Source: Oscheius dolichura
Lineage: Eukaryota; Nematoda; Chromadorea; Rhabditida; Rhabditidae
Assembly (NCBI GenBank): GCA_932521035.1
Contig: OW051493.1
Location: 5,952,001-6,016,000, forward strand
Length of the DNA stretch: 64,000 bases
Direction: 5' to 3'
Part shown: piece by piece, positions 1 through 11,916 of the stretch
How positions within the stretch are numbered: the first letter of the stretch is position 1
How the letters are laid out: every line of letters begins with the position of its first letter
Notes under the pieces: model-generated
The model's database searches: none
What the model was told of the DNA's origin: nothing
Seen by the model: the letters and a program-made list of their open reading frames with translations, nothing else
Position numbers and translations under genes: made by a program

Positions 1-2472
1 AATTTATCGGAACTGTTCAAATTTACGTCGTTCATAGCAGAGAAGAAACCATCGGCTAGGATTTTGGTTGTCGGTGTGGTTGATTGGGTAATCATTTATT
101 CTACAACTGGTGACGGTAAAGTTCCATTCCCCATTGAAAAGAAAAAGGACAGGATATATGCCAATCCTGAAAGAACCCCGTCAATAGAAGAGGCAGGGCA
201 AGGAGAAGAGACGATTGATGGGGTAAATGATCTGATGGGTAGGTCCGCACAGGGAAGAGGGGACAAAGCTATTTCAACACAACGACCAGATGGCCTCCAT
301 AGATCTTGCCAGAGAAAAGCTTTGTCACGTTTGAAATTCAGTGGCACAGTACCTCCCCTCCTCTACTCATTCCTGATGTGTATCCTCTTCTCGTCATGCA
401 GACGACGTCGCATGCAGAGAGCGTAAATACTCCAAACACCCTCGCTCCCTAATAATTTGGTTGGTCAGTTAGCTTCGGTTCACTGCTAGCCGCCATAACG
501 GACTTATAAATAACTCATGAGGTAGATATATATGAAGTACACAAGTAAAGGTCACCGGTGGTGGCCTCGTCTAGAAGGGAGACTCGTGGATACCCATTGG
601 CAGCCTATAAAAAGAAATCTCTTTCGCATGACGTACTCCAATCTCGGCAGGGGAAATATGAAGAGAGGAGACACCACAATAGTACTTTTTGAAGATAACG
701 AGTGTTGTTTTTCGACTCTTTCCTAGGAATACCTCCTCTGCTGGCAACTGGCTCGTCATCCTCTCAAGGAGGTGTCACCTCCGCCGGTCCTCTCCTTGTC
801 AGAAGAGCCTCTGTGTAGTAATCTCGTAAGAAAGCCAGACAATTCCAAGAAAGGCAACGGATAATTGTTTGTTGTGCCTCCTTCCCCTCTATCTGTCTTT
901 TGACCGCTTGTATGCAGCTGTGTTCCCGTTTAATAGGTGTTTTGCCAATGTTACATCCTTCCCCGCGAAGCAGCAACAAAGGAAACTGGGGTTAACAAAA
1001 AGGTTCATTGAACTAGAGTCACTCGTAGTCGACGTGACGAGCCCAACGGCTGAAGAGACGGGGACGGGAGCCGGAGTCGAAGAAGGCCATTGGAAAGTTA
1101 CCCTGGATCTGTCTCACGCGGGTGTTCCGTCTCCATTCCGGGGCAGTCCGCGAGAATTGCAGCTCCTGAATATTTTTTTTGTTTGGGAGGGAGAAGAGAC
1201 AGGTCCTACCCGAACAATCTTGCTGTCCTGGGCACAAGCTTGGACGAAGACCAAGAAGATGCAGACGAGGAGAGAGCGGATAGAGATCATCTTATAGTCC
1301 TGGAACTGGGATATCTCCGGGGGAGGAGAGGAAGACGGGCAAGGGAGACGAGGACATAACATACCATTCAGCTAAGGACATGAAGGGCCGGGAGTACCCG
1401 GGTGGAAGGAGATTGTTTTGGGCCTTGAAAACCGGAAGACTCGAAAAGACGTGAGCCGGGCTAATAACAAGCGATTTTTGGGCTATTTCCCACATTTTTC
1501 AAGGAGCTCCTTCTTCTGGGAATGTATTACGAGGAGAGAGAGAATAGAATAGATTGTCCTGGGTTATTTCAAAGGGTGCCAAAACGAGGGAATTGACGAT
1601 GAGCTGACAGGGACAATTGGTTTTTGACGGGAACTCAACAAAGTGGCTAGTCTTTTTCGTCTTTTGAATGACCCGGGAAGGGATCGAGGAAAAGGTTAAA
1701 TATTATGGAGGATGATGGGGGTGGATGTGCGTGAAAAGGTCGGAGGGCGATCCCTCTCATCTGGGAGTAAGAGGGTTGTTTTGATGGTCAACGACACTCG
1801 GAGGAACCCTCCTCTGCATAAGGTGACTCCTAGTCTTTGAAGGAGGAGGTCGATCTGGGCCACTAGGAAGGAAGGAGAACAACTCGTTGTCCACGTGAAA
1901 TTTGTGGTCCCTGACTAAATATAATCCACTGTAGTATAAACACGGCCACAAACATAAACTACCGAAAGGTGTGAGTTCCAAGCGGGGGCCGGGAGGAGGG
2001 CCAAGACGAGCTCCGGAGGCAGTCAAAGGACAAATGGAAGTTTGCTCTGCAGCGTACGGAAATTAGGGACAAAGACCGGTCTGTGAACTCGTAACTGAAA
2101 GGTCGTTAGAGGCAATAAACCAAAATCCTACGGGATCTCGTGGAAAGGAGGACCGAGCCGGGTGAGGGGGAACAAGGACCTAGATCCCCTGACAAAATAG
2201 GCGGCTGCCCCTCTTTTGAGCAATTCGACCCCTCTAGGAAAGGAAAGCAGAGTAATTTTCGCCGGCTTTCCGGGCCAATCAAACAACAACTCGACCCATT
2301 CCGGGTGTTCCCCGCCATTTCTTTGGAGGCGAAAAGAAACTATGGGACCTACCTGTGCCGTCATGAAGCTGCCACTGAATTATCGTGTTTTCTGGCCGAC
2401 TCCAGCTGAATCAGAAGAGACAGGTGACGAATCTATTTATTAGCACATAAAGCTCGGGGGAGAATCGGGGAA
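1..2472. other. Region with no recognised gene
   Basis: About 2.5 kb upstream of the first aquaporin's 3' end. Open frames here are short, lack family resemblance and do not chain into spliced models. It is purine-rich on the + strand with many GGAGGA/GAGAGG stretches. The first bases could be the tail of a gene outside the window, but nothing shows it. Confidence 0.5.
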
Positions 2473-3726
2473 TTAGGCTTCGATCTGGAGGGCCTTCTTG
2501 CTGTCCTCGACATTCAGGTAGACATCCAACTCGTCGGGGATGTGGGCACCCACGAAAAAGTGGTAGAGCCATGCTCCGAGAGGACCGCCAATCAGAGGGG
2601 CAATCACGGGGATCCAGAAGTAGTAGTTGTGGACACTGAAGTATGGCTGTTCTCTGGACACGGTCAAGGGCAACGTACGTGAAGACTTCCGAACCGTAGA
2701 TGAAAGCAGAGAAGATGCGAGGACCAAGGTCACGGGCTGGATTTATAGGATAGCCAAGATTGAGGCTATAACGAGGAAACTGAGGGAAAAAATGAATAAA
2801 AATGTTATTAGATACTCCTTTTTGGATAACGCGGCCAACTGCGGCCAAAAAAGCCTTTTGTTATTCTTCCACCTCCATTAAATTATGCAAAGTGGTGCAG
2901 TAGGTAAGGTGCTGGGATTTCATTTTCGCTTTCCAGGTTGGGTTCCGCTTGTGGTCATCTTTTTTGTTCAACACGACCCCCCGTTGGTTGGTCATTGATA
3001 AAACTAAGAAAACGTTACCCCAGACAGGTGCCGATCATGACGACCACCAGACCAAAGAGAAGCGGGTGAGACGCGGCGGGAATTTTGTTCCGTTTGTCGA
3101 TTATGGCGCAGACGAAGAGGACGAGGAGACCAGTACCGGCGACCTGGTCAAAGAAGGCAGTGCAGTTCGAAACATGAGGGGCCGGGTAGGAACAGAAGCA
3201 GCCTCCGGTGCCGAGCTTGCCCAGAAGATTCCGTTTAGGGGAGAATTGATTAAATTGATCTGAAATGGAGGTCTTCCGGAGTGGGGATGGACAACTTGCC
3301 TAGGTAGATACCGTAAGCCATCGCGGCTCCGACGATGGCTCCGACTAGCTGAGCCAGGCAATAGACGAAGAAGTCCTTGATGCTGAGATGGCCCAAGGTG
3401 ACCATGGCCAGGGAGACGGCCGGGTTGAAGTGGCCACCTGAATGGGTACGGTACAAGGAAGGAGACAAGAACCAACCGGAGGTGTGGCTGCAGACGTAGA
3501 CACAGAAACTGATGGCGAATCCCCATCCGATGTTGATCTGGATCCAAGTGTTCAGCTTTTCGTGGGAGAGGACGAACTGCATCACAATACACAATCCAAT
3601 GAAGAGGAGCAGCGTCGTCCCGAAGAACTCGGACAGGGCATTCCGGAGGAGGGGACTCCGGATTCGGATCTTGTCTCGGAGCTTCTCGGCGGGGAGCAGA
3701 GTCATCTGAGATACGAATTGGGACAT
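2473..3726 (-). CDS. Aquaglyceroporin 1 (MIP family channel)
   Basis: Membrane channel for water and small solutes such as glycerol. The minus-strand model starts with [16 protein letters not shown] and keeps both hallmark motifs: first NPA box [12 protein letters not shown], second box [13 protein letters not shown]. The Asp after the second NPA (NPARD) is typical of aquaglyceroporins rather than strict water channels. The predicted six-TM/two-half-helix fold is complete and ends in a charged tail (ALQIEA). At least four introns are needed. One, 3260-3299, has a GC donor (minus-strand G|GCAAG) and is required to reach the conserved loop read as [14 protein letters not shown]. Another, about 2763-3013, is unusually long (~250 nt). 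A second, paralogous channel lies at 10.7-11.9 kb with the ABC gene between them. Family is very secure; substrate preference is inferred from NPARD. Confidence 0.9.
3260..3299 (-). other. GC-AG intron in aquaglyceroporin 1
   Basis: A 40-nt intron whose donor reads GC instead of GT (minus strand TACCTAG|GCAAGTTG, acceptor CCATTTCAG). The nearby GT two bases on would put the reading frame into an immediate stop (AAATCAATTTAA). The GC donor restores the conserved aquaglyceroporin loop leading to CSYPAP. Confidence 0.7.
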
Positions 3727-4899
3727 GACCGGGAGCAGAGGAGTGAGCGGGGTCGGATCGTTGGTTGGTTGGCTGGTTGGTCACAATTTGATTGTCAGGG
3801 GAAGGCGTCGGATGCACAACAAAAGGCCAAAATGAACCGGGACACAGGTCAGACTGACTGACCAGAGAGTGCCGCCCCGTGCGAATCAAGGGGATCTCCA
3901 TCTCATTGTCTGTCTGCACCCAGAATATTCCCCGTTTTGGAAATAAAAAGGGATTCCCTCTGGGTACACATCGTAAATCTTTCAAAAGTTATCAATCTGA
4001 TATGGGCAGCCTTTTTTTGGTGGAGCAGGAGTCGGGCTAAAATAGCACGGGTGGCTGCAAAATAAGATCAAATGAGATTTGGCGTGGAGGAAGGCGACGT
4101 CCTCGGGGAGACGAATTTAGACGGGGGGTCGCAGTTGTTTGTGTCTGGAGTGTGGACAGACAGTCGATTGGTCGAAGGCGGGTGTGATACCCTGGGAGGG
4201 GAGAAGAAGCAAGGGCATATGAAATAATCAGAAGGGTCTCGCTCTCCGGATGAGGCACTAGGCAGATTAGCCTGGAAGAGGACACACAAACAAGCTGTTT
4301 ATTAGAAGGTCTTCCTTTTTCGAGAAGACCGCCGTGATTAGGAGAACGGACCCCGCTGTTAATGCGATGAAAAGAAGTCGATGGCTACGTGCCACACGCG
4401 AAGAGAATGTCTGTTCTTTGGCTCCCCCACAAATATAGACCCTCTCTTCACGCGTCGACTCCCTTTAAACCGACTTTTATAAGTAGAAAACGAGAGAAGA
4501 AGGAGCAGATTGAGGGGGAGAGATCGAAATCCCATTGGACAGCCTTTGCATCAGAGCCGGGGGGAATAGCTGGGGCAGTTTGCATCAAGCGTTGCGAAAG
4601 TGAAGGCAATGCGCAGAATAACAGACGTCCGATGATGTCGACAACAATCGGGGAACATCTCCTTTTTATTCGGGGAGGATGGGAACAAAAAGAGAGGGCA
4701 GCTGGGGATAAGCGGGGAGGAGACGGAAGGAGCGAGGAAGTTCTTTGTGCTGACGGGATTGACGTTCGTCTCTTACACCGGCAGGCGGCAGCTGTAACCC
4801 TTCCATCGCGGAGACTGGGCAAGGGCATGTCATTATCAAAAAGTTATGATTTGGGGGACAGGCAAAAAACAAAAAGTCAACAGGACGCGTCTAGACGGA
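3727..4899. other. Intergenic region between aquaporin 1 and the ABC gene
   Basis: Divergent promoter region of about 1.2 kb. A (GTTG)n tract lies at about 3760-3780, 35-55 nt upstream of the aquaporin start. A purine-rich stretch follows at 4490-4740. No coding signal is supported. Confidence 0.5.
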
Positions 4900-7800
4900 A
4901 TGGACAAGTTGGGGAAGGGCAGACGATCCCGACGGCAGTACTGCTGCTCCCAACCGGCCATGCGGTTGGCATTGCTTTGGTGGAAGGACTGGACCTGGTT
5001 CCGCGGTCACTGGATCGGTCTCGTCGTCTCCTGTCTGCTGCCGGCGCTCTTCTCCGTCGGCTACTGTGTCTTCAATGGTGGCGACTATACGCCCCGCCAG
5101 CAACAGGAGGTCATCGTCTCCCACGACCGACTCCCATCTTTTCCGAAGGACTACAAGCCACCTTTCTTTATCCAGGTACACTCTCTTTCTCTAGTTGTCA
5201 ATTGCTTCAATTTATAGGTGTTCTTGCCGGTTTCGACCGTGAAGACGGAAAGTGTTGCGTTCCGCCAGTTCTGTGGTAATCTCTGCGCCGGGTTCAACTT
5301 CACCGACTACAAGGACGACGGCGACTTCGTCCGGACCGACGAGCACACGGCCTTCTTGATCGTGGAAGAATGGGACGTGGAGAAGCCGTCTCTCAAATAC
5401 AGATACGTCGACTTCCAGTGGAAACTGCAAAGGTCAGTCCGGTTGAGACCCGTCGACGGCGTTATTTAGCCTGTTGTCTCCACTGTGGGGTCTTTGGAGC
5501 TTGGATCAAAAGGGACGCAGTTTTCGAGAGCAGGACGGCTACGCGGCTTTGACCCAGCGGATGATCGACACCCACTTCTACCGGCGGAGGGAGTGCTTCT
5601 CCAGCAACAACACGTGCCCCCGGTCCAGAAACATGGACAGACTCCCGTTCGACGGACCCTACGAGATGGCCATCAAGCACTCGGCCATGCCGTTCTTCAA
5701 CCCGCCGACCTCCTCTACCGCCACTCTCTTTGCACAGATGACCATCTTTTTCGCCCTGGTCGAGATTTGGCAACTGGCCAACCAGCTGGCAGCCGAGAGA
5801 AAGGCCAAGACAAAGGTACGAGTACTCTTTGGCTGCTCTCGATGCTCCCTATTACAGATCTTCCTTCAAGGACTGGGAGTGTCCCGTCCACAGTACTTCC
5901 TCGCCTTCTTTGTCCCGTTGTATTTCAAATTTCTGCTCATGCAGTTCATTCTCTGGGTTGTGCCCCCCTTTATGCTCAAGGTAACCCTTTTTCCTCTTCT
6001 TCAAATAGAGTCTGTTTAGAATGCCTTGAGTTTTCACGTCATCTTTCCGGGCATCCTGATCTACTCGGCCACGTTGTCCTCCTTCGCCCTCCTGCTGGCC
6101 ACCCTCTTCCACAACCCGCTCTCGGTCAAACTAGGATCAATAGCAATTCTTTTTATCCTCCATCTGGGTCAATTTGGTCTTGAAGAGAAGTCCGGAATGA
6201 CGGACACCTTCATCTCGGCGTCGTTGCTCTTTCCCAACGCCTACTACTACTACCATCGAGCCGCGACCACCCGCCAAGCTGTGGGTGGATTTGTACCGTA
6301 CGTCAGAAGAGAGGCCATCCTCTAATTGAAATATTCAGGAACAATGGCATAACCAGCCTGATAGAGGTGCCGTTCCTCGTCCTGTCCACAGTCGTCATGT
6401 TCTTGCTCGTCATCTACTTCGACACCATTTTCCCCGGCGACGACAGGAAAGGACTGCCTTGGGCATTCCTCTTCTATGTAACATTTCTTCATTTATTTGC
6501 CAATTTCTTATTTTCAGCCTTCTTATTGGATACGAAAGGGACGGCCTCCACTCTACGAGGCGGATAGCTTTGTAGGCTCCGTCCGCTTCCTCCCAATATC
6601 TCTTGTTTAGATGAAAGACGGCGCCATCGTGGACGAGGCTTCAGTGTCGGATGCCGTTGATGCGGAGAGAGTGTGTGCCATTAAAATTGAGGGACTCTGT
6701 AAAGCCGCGGGCAGTTTGTGGCTAGTCAACCGCGTCACCATGAAAGCCTTCTACAATGAGATTACCGTCTTGTTTGGACCACGAGGAGCCGGAGGCGAAG
6801 AGATGATGGCTCTCATTGCCGGCCAACTGGACCCGGACTATGGTCAAATCGAGTTTAAAGACGCCAAAAAGCCGCTGGTGGCCATCTCTGCCAACCCCTG
6901 TTTTGTGCCTCAGATGACCGTCAGAGAGCTGGCGGCATGGGTGGCCAGGATGAGAGGAGGCTCGGAGGACGAGGCGCTCAACATGGTCACGGAACTGTCG
7001 CTCGCGGCCGTTGAGCAGAAGCCAGTCGGACAGCTGACCGCAGTACAGGAACAGCAGCTGCATGTCCTCTTGGCCTTTGTCGGCGACCCAGAGGTGGTGC
7101 TGCTGGGCGAGCCGACGAAGAACTGTCCTCCCGAGATAAAGAACATCATCCTTGCTTTTATTGTGAGCCACAAGACTGGAAAGTAAGCCTTTCTTCGATC
7201 TTCTCGTCTTATACAACTTTTCAGAGCTGTTTTGATGTCTTCTTATGACCACGTGGAAGCCGAGATCGGTGATAATGTGGCCTTTTTCTCGCATGGCCAT
7301 CTCGTCACTTATGGAAGTGTCTACGGCGTCCGATCCAAGTTTGGCCAGTTACTGAACTTTGTCATCTGGCCTGGCGCGAACTTCACGAAGCATCAGAGGG
7401 CTCTGATTGAGAAGCTGTTGATCCAAGAGCTGCCGGTCGACCTGCCCCGTCCCACCTGGGAGATGATGGGCAACGAGTCGATCCGTTTCTGTATCGCCTT
7501 CTCCGCCACCGTGCCGGTACACAGGATAATCGAACAGATGGAAAACAATAGGGAAGAACTCGGGATCAAGTACCTGGAAGTGCAGCGGCAGAACCTGTAC
7601 GACGCCTATTACAAGTGGGTTCTTATACGGAAGGAAACATATCCCCACGTCTTTCAGTTGCATTCGTCCGTGGGAGCAGAAGGACGAGCTGGAGTTGAGG
7701 GCCCTGCCGATCCCGTTGAAGCAGCTGTATGACAACCCGAAGAGACGCTCCTTCTGGCCCGAGTTGAGAGGCATCCTCCAGATGAACATCGCCTTTGCCA

Positions 7801-10546
7801 AAGTCAACTGGATCACGTGTCTGCTCTATCTGGTCGTGCCCATCCTCGTCCTCGTCTTCCTCTCATTCGTCTCCATGAAGTACAGTCGACATGTAACCGA
7901 GTCCGAGATTGGACTGGACATGTTGGAGGAGGGAGTCGTCGGCCCTGTCCAGATCTTGACCAATATGAAGCTGAGGAGTGAGCTGCCGGAAGGGGTGGCG
8001 GTGACAGATAAGGGAGGACAGCAGATGCTACGAGGAGAACTGCTCTACAATGAGCCGCCGATCGTCGTCGGTCTGGTCAGGAACGAGACAGCCGGGTTCA
8101 TCCACCTCTACACGATGAAACTGCTTCGATTTGGCGAACTCCTCGTCCAAAATCTCTTTATCAACAGCATCATTGCCTCTAAAAGCCAAGAGCAAGGTCA
8201 GTTTACTTCTGTCTTTCCTCTATAGACCGTCTATTCCAGTTGTGCATATGTGGATAGAATCCCAAGACTCGCCGGAGTGGGCGGGGACCTCTTTCGACCG
8301 AGCGAACACATGGATCCCGGAGATGAACAGTCGGGAGCTGGCCACCGTCGTCATCCGACAATGGGCAACGGTCATGATAATTGGAGGGATGCTCGGCGTC
8401 GTGTTGGCCCGGTCGGCTCTCTTCGTGGCTAAACTGGCCGGTGACAATTGCATCAAGATGGTTTGTTTCTTTTTATCCTGATGACTGCCAACATCCCTTT
8501 AGCATTATCTAATGGGAGCGCGTCCTCTATGGTATTGGCTGGCGATTGCCTTGATGGATCTCGGGCAATTTCTCATTGGACTGATGTTGGCTGCTCCTTT
8601 GCTCATCTTCCTGACAAGTATGGGAGGTGTCACTCTATGGTATCCTCCTTTAATTCTTATATCACTCTATCTCTCTTTTAGCATTAGTGCCGTCCTGTGC
8701 CTGATGGCCTATGTCACCACCCTGCCCTGTATCTATATCTTGGCTCTCCGCTACCGTGACTATTTCATGGCCATCTGCACTTCTCTCGTCTTCATCGGGG
8801 CACTGGCCATCCTTCCCGCCTGTATCCCTTTCTTTGTTCGCCAGTATGGAGCAACTCTGGAGGAGTGGACGGAGATCTTTGTCGTGTTCGCCTTCTTGTG
8901 CCCGCCACTGGCCGCCTCCTTGGGTTCGGCCCTTTGCAACGACCTCATGATCAACGAGGAAAAAACAACTATGGAAGCAATTAGTAGGCTTTTCTTCGCA
9001 CAGGCAGATCTTTTCAGTGATAATCTATCCTCTGCTGTTGGCTAGTTGTGTCCACCTCTGGCTGTGGCTGTTTGTTGTGACTTGGAGCACAAGCCGAGTG
9101 CAGAGGTTGCTGACGAAGGCGTCTTTCTGGTGGAAGGGCAAGACGACTGATCCAAAGCTGCTCGGAGCGCCCAAAGACGGAGGCGTCTACTTCAATGACA
9201 GCGACAGTATTGCCATCCCGACTCCGGTGGTGGCCAGCAGCACGAGTGTGACCAGCGCGAAGAGTGGAAGAGCCACGGCCGGAAAGACGAGGGCCCTGCA
9301 GAGTACAATGAATATGGACACCGACTATCAAACCTCGCTTCGGACGGATGTCTCGGCTAAAAGCGTCAGCGCGATAAGTGCGAAGGCGGAAATCGGAGCT
9401 CTGAAGGGCGACTTCCATAAGACGAGCAAGAGTGCGGAGGTAGGAGACGGCTAGACAGATGTCGCCTATCAAACAATTTGAGACCGAGACGGTAATGGGA
9501 CTGTGGGAACTGAGGGACGAGAACGCGCCGAAGACGCCCGTCCTCTCGTTTGATAACGTCCAACTGGACCACTACTGTAATAATGCCCAGCTCTCCTTCT
9601 CCGTTTACGACCTGCAGGCCATCTGTCTCATGGGAGATTCGCCTAAGGCACGCAGTTACATCCTCGACCTGGCAGCTGGGCAGGCGTATCCAAATAGCGG
9701 AACGGTTACCATAAATGGTATCGATGCCAACAGAACTACAGTAATCACCACTTTCATCCTCTCTATAAAAATGTGAATTTTAGGGAGCAGGATACGTGCC
9801 AATAGATGATCGTCTGTGTTCCTTTTTGACGGGACGACAGACCCTGGAAATGGCGGCGAGGCTGAAGGGCTGCTCGGACATCGGCGCCACCGCGGATTAC
9901 CTTATTGGACTGACAGAGTTGGACGAGGTGGCGGACAGACGAGTGGCAGAGTACGGAGTGTCGGACCGGCGGATGCTTCACTTTGCCATCGCCATAGTCG
10001 ACCTGCCTTCGTGTCTCCTCCTCGACGAGCTCGACGCGTCTGTCAGTCCGACTAGAATGAGGACCGTCTGGGCTGTGGCCTGCTTCCTCCGCCAGTTGTA
10101 TTCCGTACCGATTCTCTTCTCCTCGAGCCGCGTCTACGAGAGTGAGGCCGGCTCTTCTCATGCTGTTATGCTCCTCCAGGGAGACATCGTCCTGGCCGAG
10201 ACGACGGCCGGTATCAAAAAGAGGTCGGCCTCGTTCCCTCTTCTTCTCCTAATTGACACTGTTTAGGTATTCCGGACTGGTCAGTTTGACTCTTTCGGTG
10301 AAGAAGCAGATGGAGCCGGAGACGGTGATCAGCGTGGTCGTGGGCCAGCTGCACTGTGACCTGCAGTTCCACCCGAATCCGACGAAGCTCTCCTTCTTCG
10401 TGAACATCCTCCCCGGCAAATTTGTGGAGACGGTGACCCGCGTCCGTTCCCTGATGGCGACCATCGGCATCGAGGATTACTCGATGGACACACCGGACCT
10501 CTACCTCATCTACCACGCCAACTTTACGAACTCCCTTGAAGTGTAA
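4900..10546 (+). CDS. ABCA-type ABC transporter with degenerate nucleotide-binding sites
   Basis: Full-length ABCA architecture, roughly 1,600-1,650 residues over about 17 exons: TM1 (HWIGLVVSCLLPALFSVGY), extracellular loop, five TMs, NBD1 (~6640-7600), TM7 (~7800-7870), a second TM block (~8340-9080), a linker, NBD2 (~9530-10215) and an ABCA-like C-terminal tail ending FTNSLEV. ABCA proteins normally move lipids by ATP hydrolysis. Here NBD1 Walker A reads FGPRGAGGEE (Lys to Gly), its signature is LTAVQ instead of LSGGQ, and Walker B is VVLLGEPT (Asp lost). NBD2 Walker A reads MGDSPKARSY (Lys to Arg, glycines lost) and its signature is YGVSDRR, but Walker B CLLLDELD is kept. The frame is otherwise intact, so this looks like a selected pseudo-ATPase, not a pseudogene. 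The start could be 4846, 4900 or 4960; 4960 (MRLALLWWKDW) matches ABCA N-termini best. Stop at 10544-10546 is followed by AATAAA at about 10593. Confidence 0.85.
9441..9459 (+). other. Candidate ultra-short intron in the ABC gene
   Basis: To pass from the linker exon (..KTSKSAE) into the NBD2 exon (MSPIKQFETE) an in-frame TAG must be removed. The tightest GT..AG unit is only 19 nt (GTAGGAGACGGCTAGACAG). A 27-nt version starting at an upstream GTGCGG is also possible, as are longer ones. The exact boundary is unresolved. Confidence 0.35.
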
Positions 10547-10746
10547 CCAAGAGACGAGTTGCTAAAGTTATTACTTGGCACATTTTTGGGCAAATAAAGC
10601 TTTGTAAAGGAGTTGAATCAGACTTTGGGGAGTAGTTTTAGTTCTTCGGCCGAGTGGGGTTGGGTCTCGTCGAGTGGGGGAATGTGCATTCCGATAGTGG
10701 CCTGGTACAGCCTGAATGTAAATGTCTGGGAAGCCAGTGGCGGATC

Positions 10747-11916
10747 TCACCATCCGCCAAAGACAGCTCCGATCAGGGGGCCGATGATAGGTGCCAGGAA
10801 ATATGACGAGTAGGGGACTGTGAACGGATCTGACCCGTAGATAAAAACAGAAAATAGACGGGGGCCGAAGTCACGAGCTGAAATAAATGATTGTGGGGCA
10901 GGAAAGGAGGAGGCGTTCAACAGGCAAGGCTGATATTTCAAGTTTCGGGCTTTCAATCGGCCGCGTTTTGATAGTTTCTGTGCCGTGCCTGTTGAGGACC
11001 ACGAGGGAGGAGGGAAGAGGGAGGATACTTGCCGGGGTTCATTGGGTAGCCCATCAGCGCTCCGAAACCTTAAATTGAGGATAATATGAGGACAAAATAG
11101 TGACTGACCTGATCCGATCATAGTGAGAAGACCGAAGAAGAGGAAAGGATGCCACACCTGAAATGGGAGAGAGAATTTTGAGAAGGGCAGCTAAACCTTG
11201 GGGATTTGGTTCCTTTCGTCGATGATGGCACACAAAAAGTAGCAGAGGATACCGGTGCAGACGATCTGGTCGATGTAGGGCATGAAGAATCCTTGGAGGG
11301 CTGGGTTGGGGTAGCTGCAGAAGCACACTCCCGATCCGGTGGACCCCAGAAGGGCTCGGACGCCTTTATCATAGGCATTGAAAAGATCTACAGTCTAGTA
11401 TTTGAGAAGAGCTTCTCGTCCATACCAATGTAGTAGTAATACATGCAAGCGGATGCCAGAAAGGCTCCCAATGTCTGGGCGATGGAGTAGAGGAGGACCC
11501 AGGTGAAGGGGATGTGGCCCATAGTCCACATTAGGAGAGACACCGCCGGGTTCATATGGCCACCTGGAATACAGAATAAACTCTGGCTCAAAATGATCAC
11601 TGACCTGATGTCCGTGCCGTCATCACCACACAAAGCCCTGAAAATAAACATAAGAGAGGGAAATGAGAAATTGAAACAAATGGCGATTCCCCATCCGAGG
11701 TTGACTCCGAGCCAGTTGGTCGTGGTCCCCTTTCCCAGGTGGAACTGGGATACAATACAGGTTCCAATAAACTGAAAAGCCTCCTTTTCGGTCTAGTGGA
11801 TCGACAGATACCACAAGGAAGAAGGTCGCGGTGAATTCGGCGATGAGATTCCTCTTGAGCACATTGCTGACGCCGTAGTTGCGCAGCCGGTTGAAGAGGG
11901 GTTCCTTGGCGGGCAT
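10747..11916 (-). CDS. Aquaglyceroporin 2 (MIP family channel)
   Basis: Second aquaglyceroporin, N-terminus MPAKEPLFNRLRNYGV. First box is SGGHMNPAVSLLMWT. The second box is GYPMNPARDFGPR, recovered only when a 155-nt intron (10878-11032) with a GC donor (CCCG|GCAAGT) is removed, so the alanine codon of NPA is split by the intron. The protein ends early after the sixth TM (PIIGPLIGAVFGGW, stop 10747-10749), giving a very short cytoplasmic tail compared with aquaglyceroporin 1. The start ATG follows a GTTTTCAG acceptor directly, which would suit trans-splicing. It is paralogous to the channel at 2.5-3.7 kb on the same strand. Confidence 0.9.
10878..11032 (-). other. GC-AG intron splitting the second NPA motif
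   Basis: Donor CCCCG|GCAAGTAT, acceptor TTTATTTCAG|CTCGTGAC. Joining gives N-P-A-R-D. Using the GT three bases further in gives a stop two codons after the junction. Apart from the C, the donor is a near-perfect consensus, as is usual for GC-AG introns. Confidence 0.75.

Noticed and set aside
3101-3985. Long minus-strand open frame of about 294 codons over aquaporin 1
   Set aside because: It is a shadow frame running through the aquaporin introns and exons in a different phase. The conserved NPA motifs belong to the spliced frame.
4389-5279. Long plus frame of about 296 codons at the start of the ABC gene
   Set aside because: No family resemblance. It overlaps the ABCA N-terminal exon in another frame, and that exon shows the conserved TM1.
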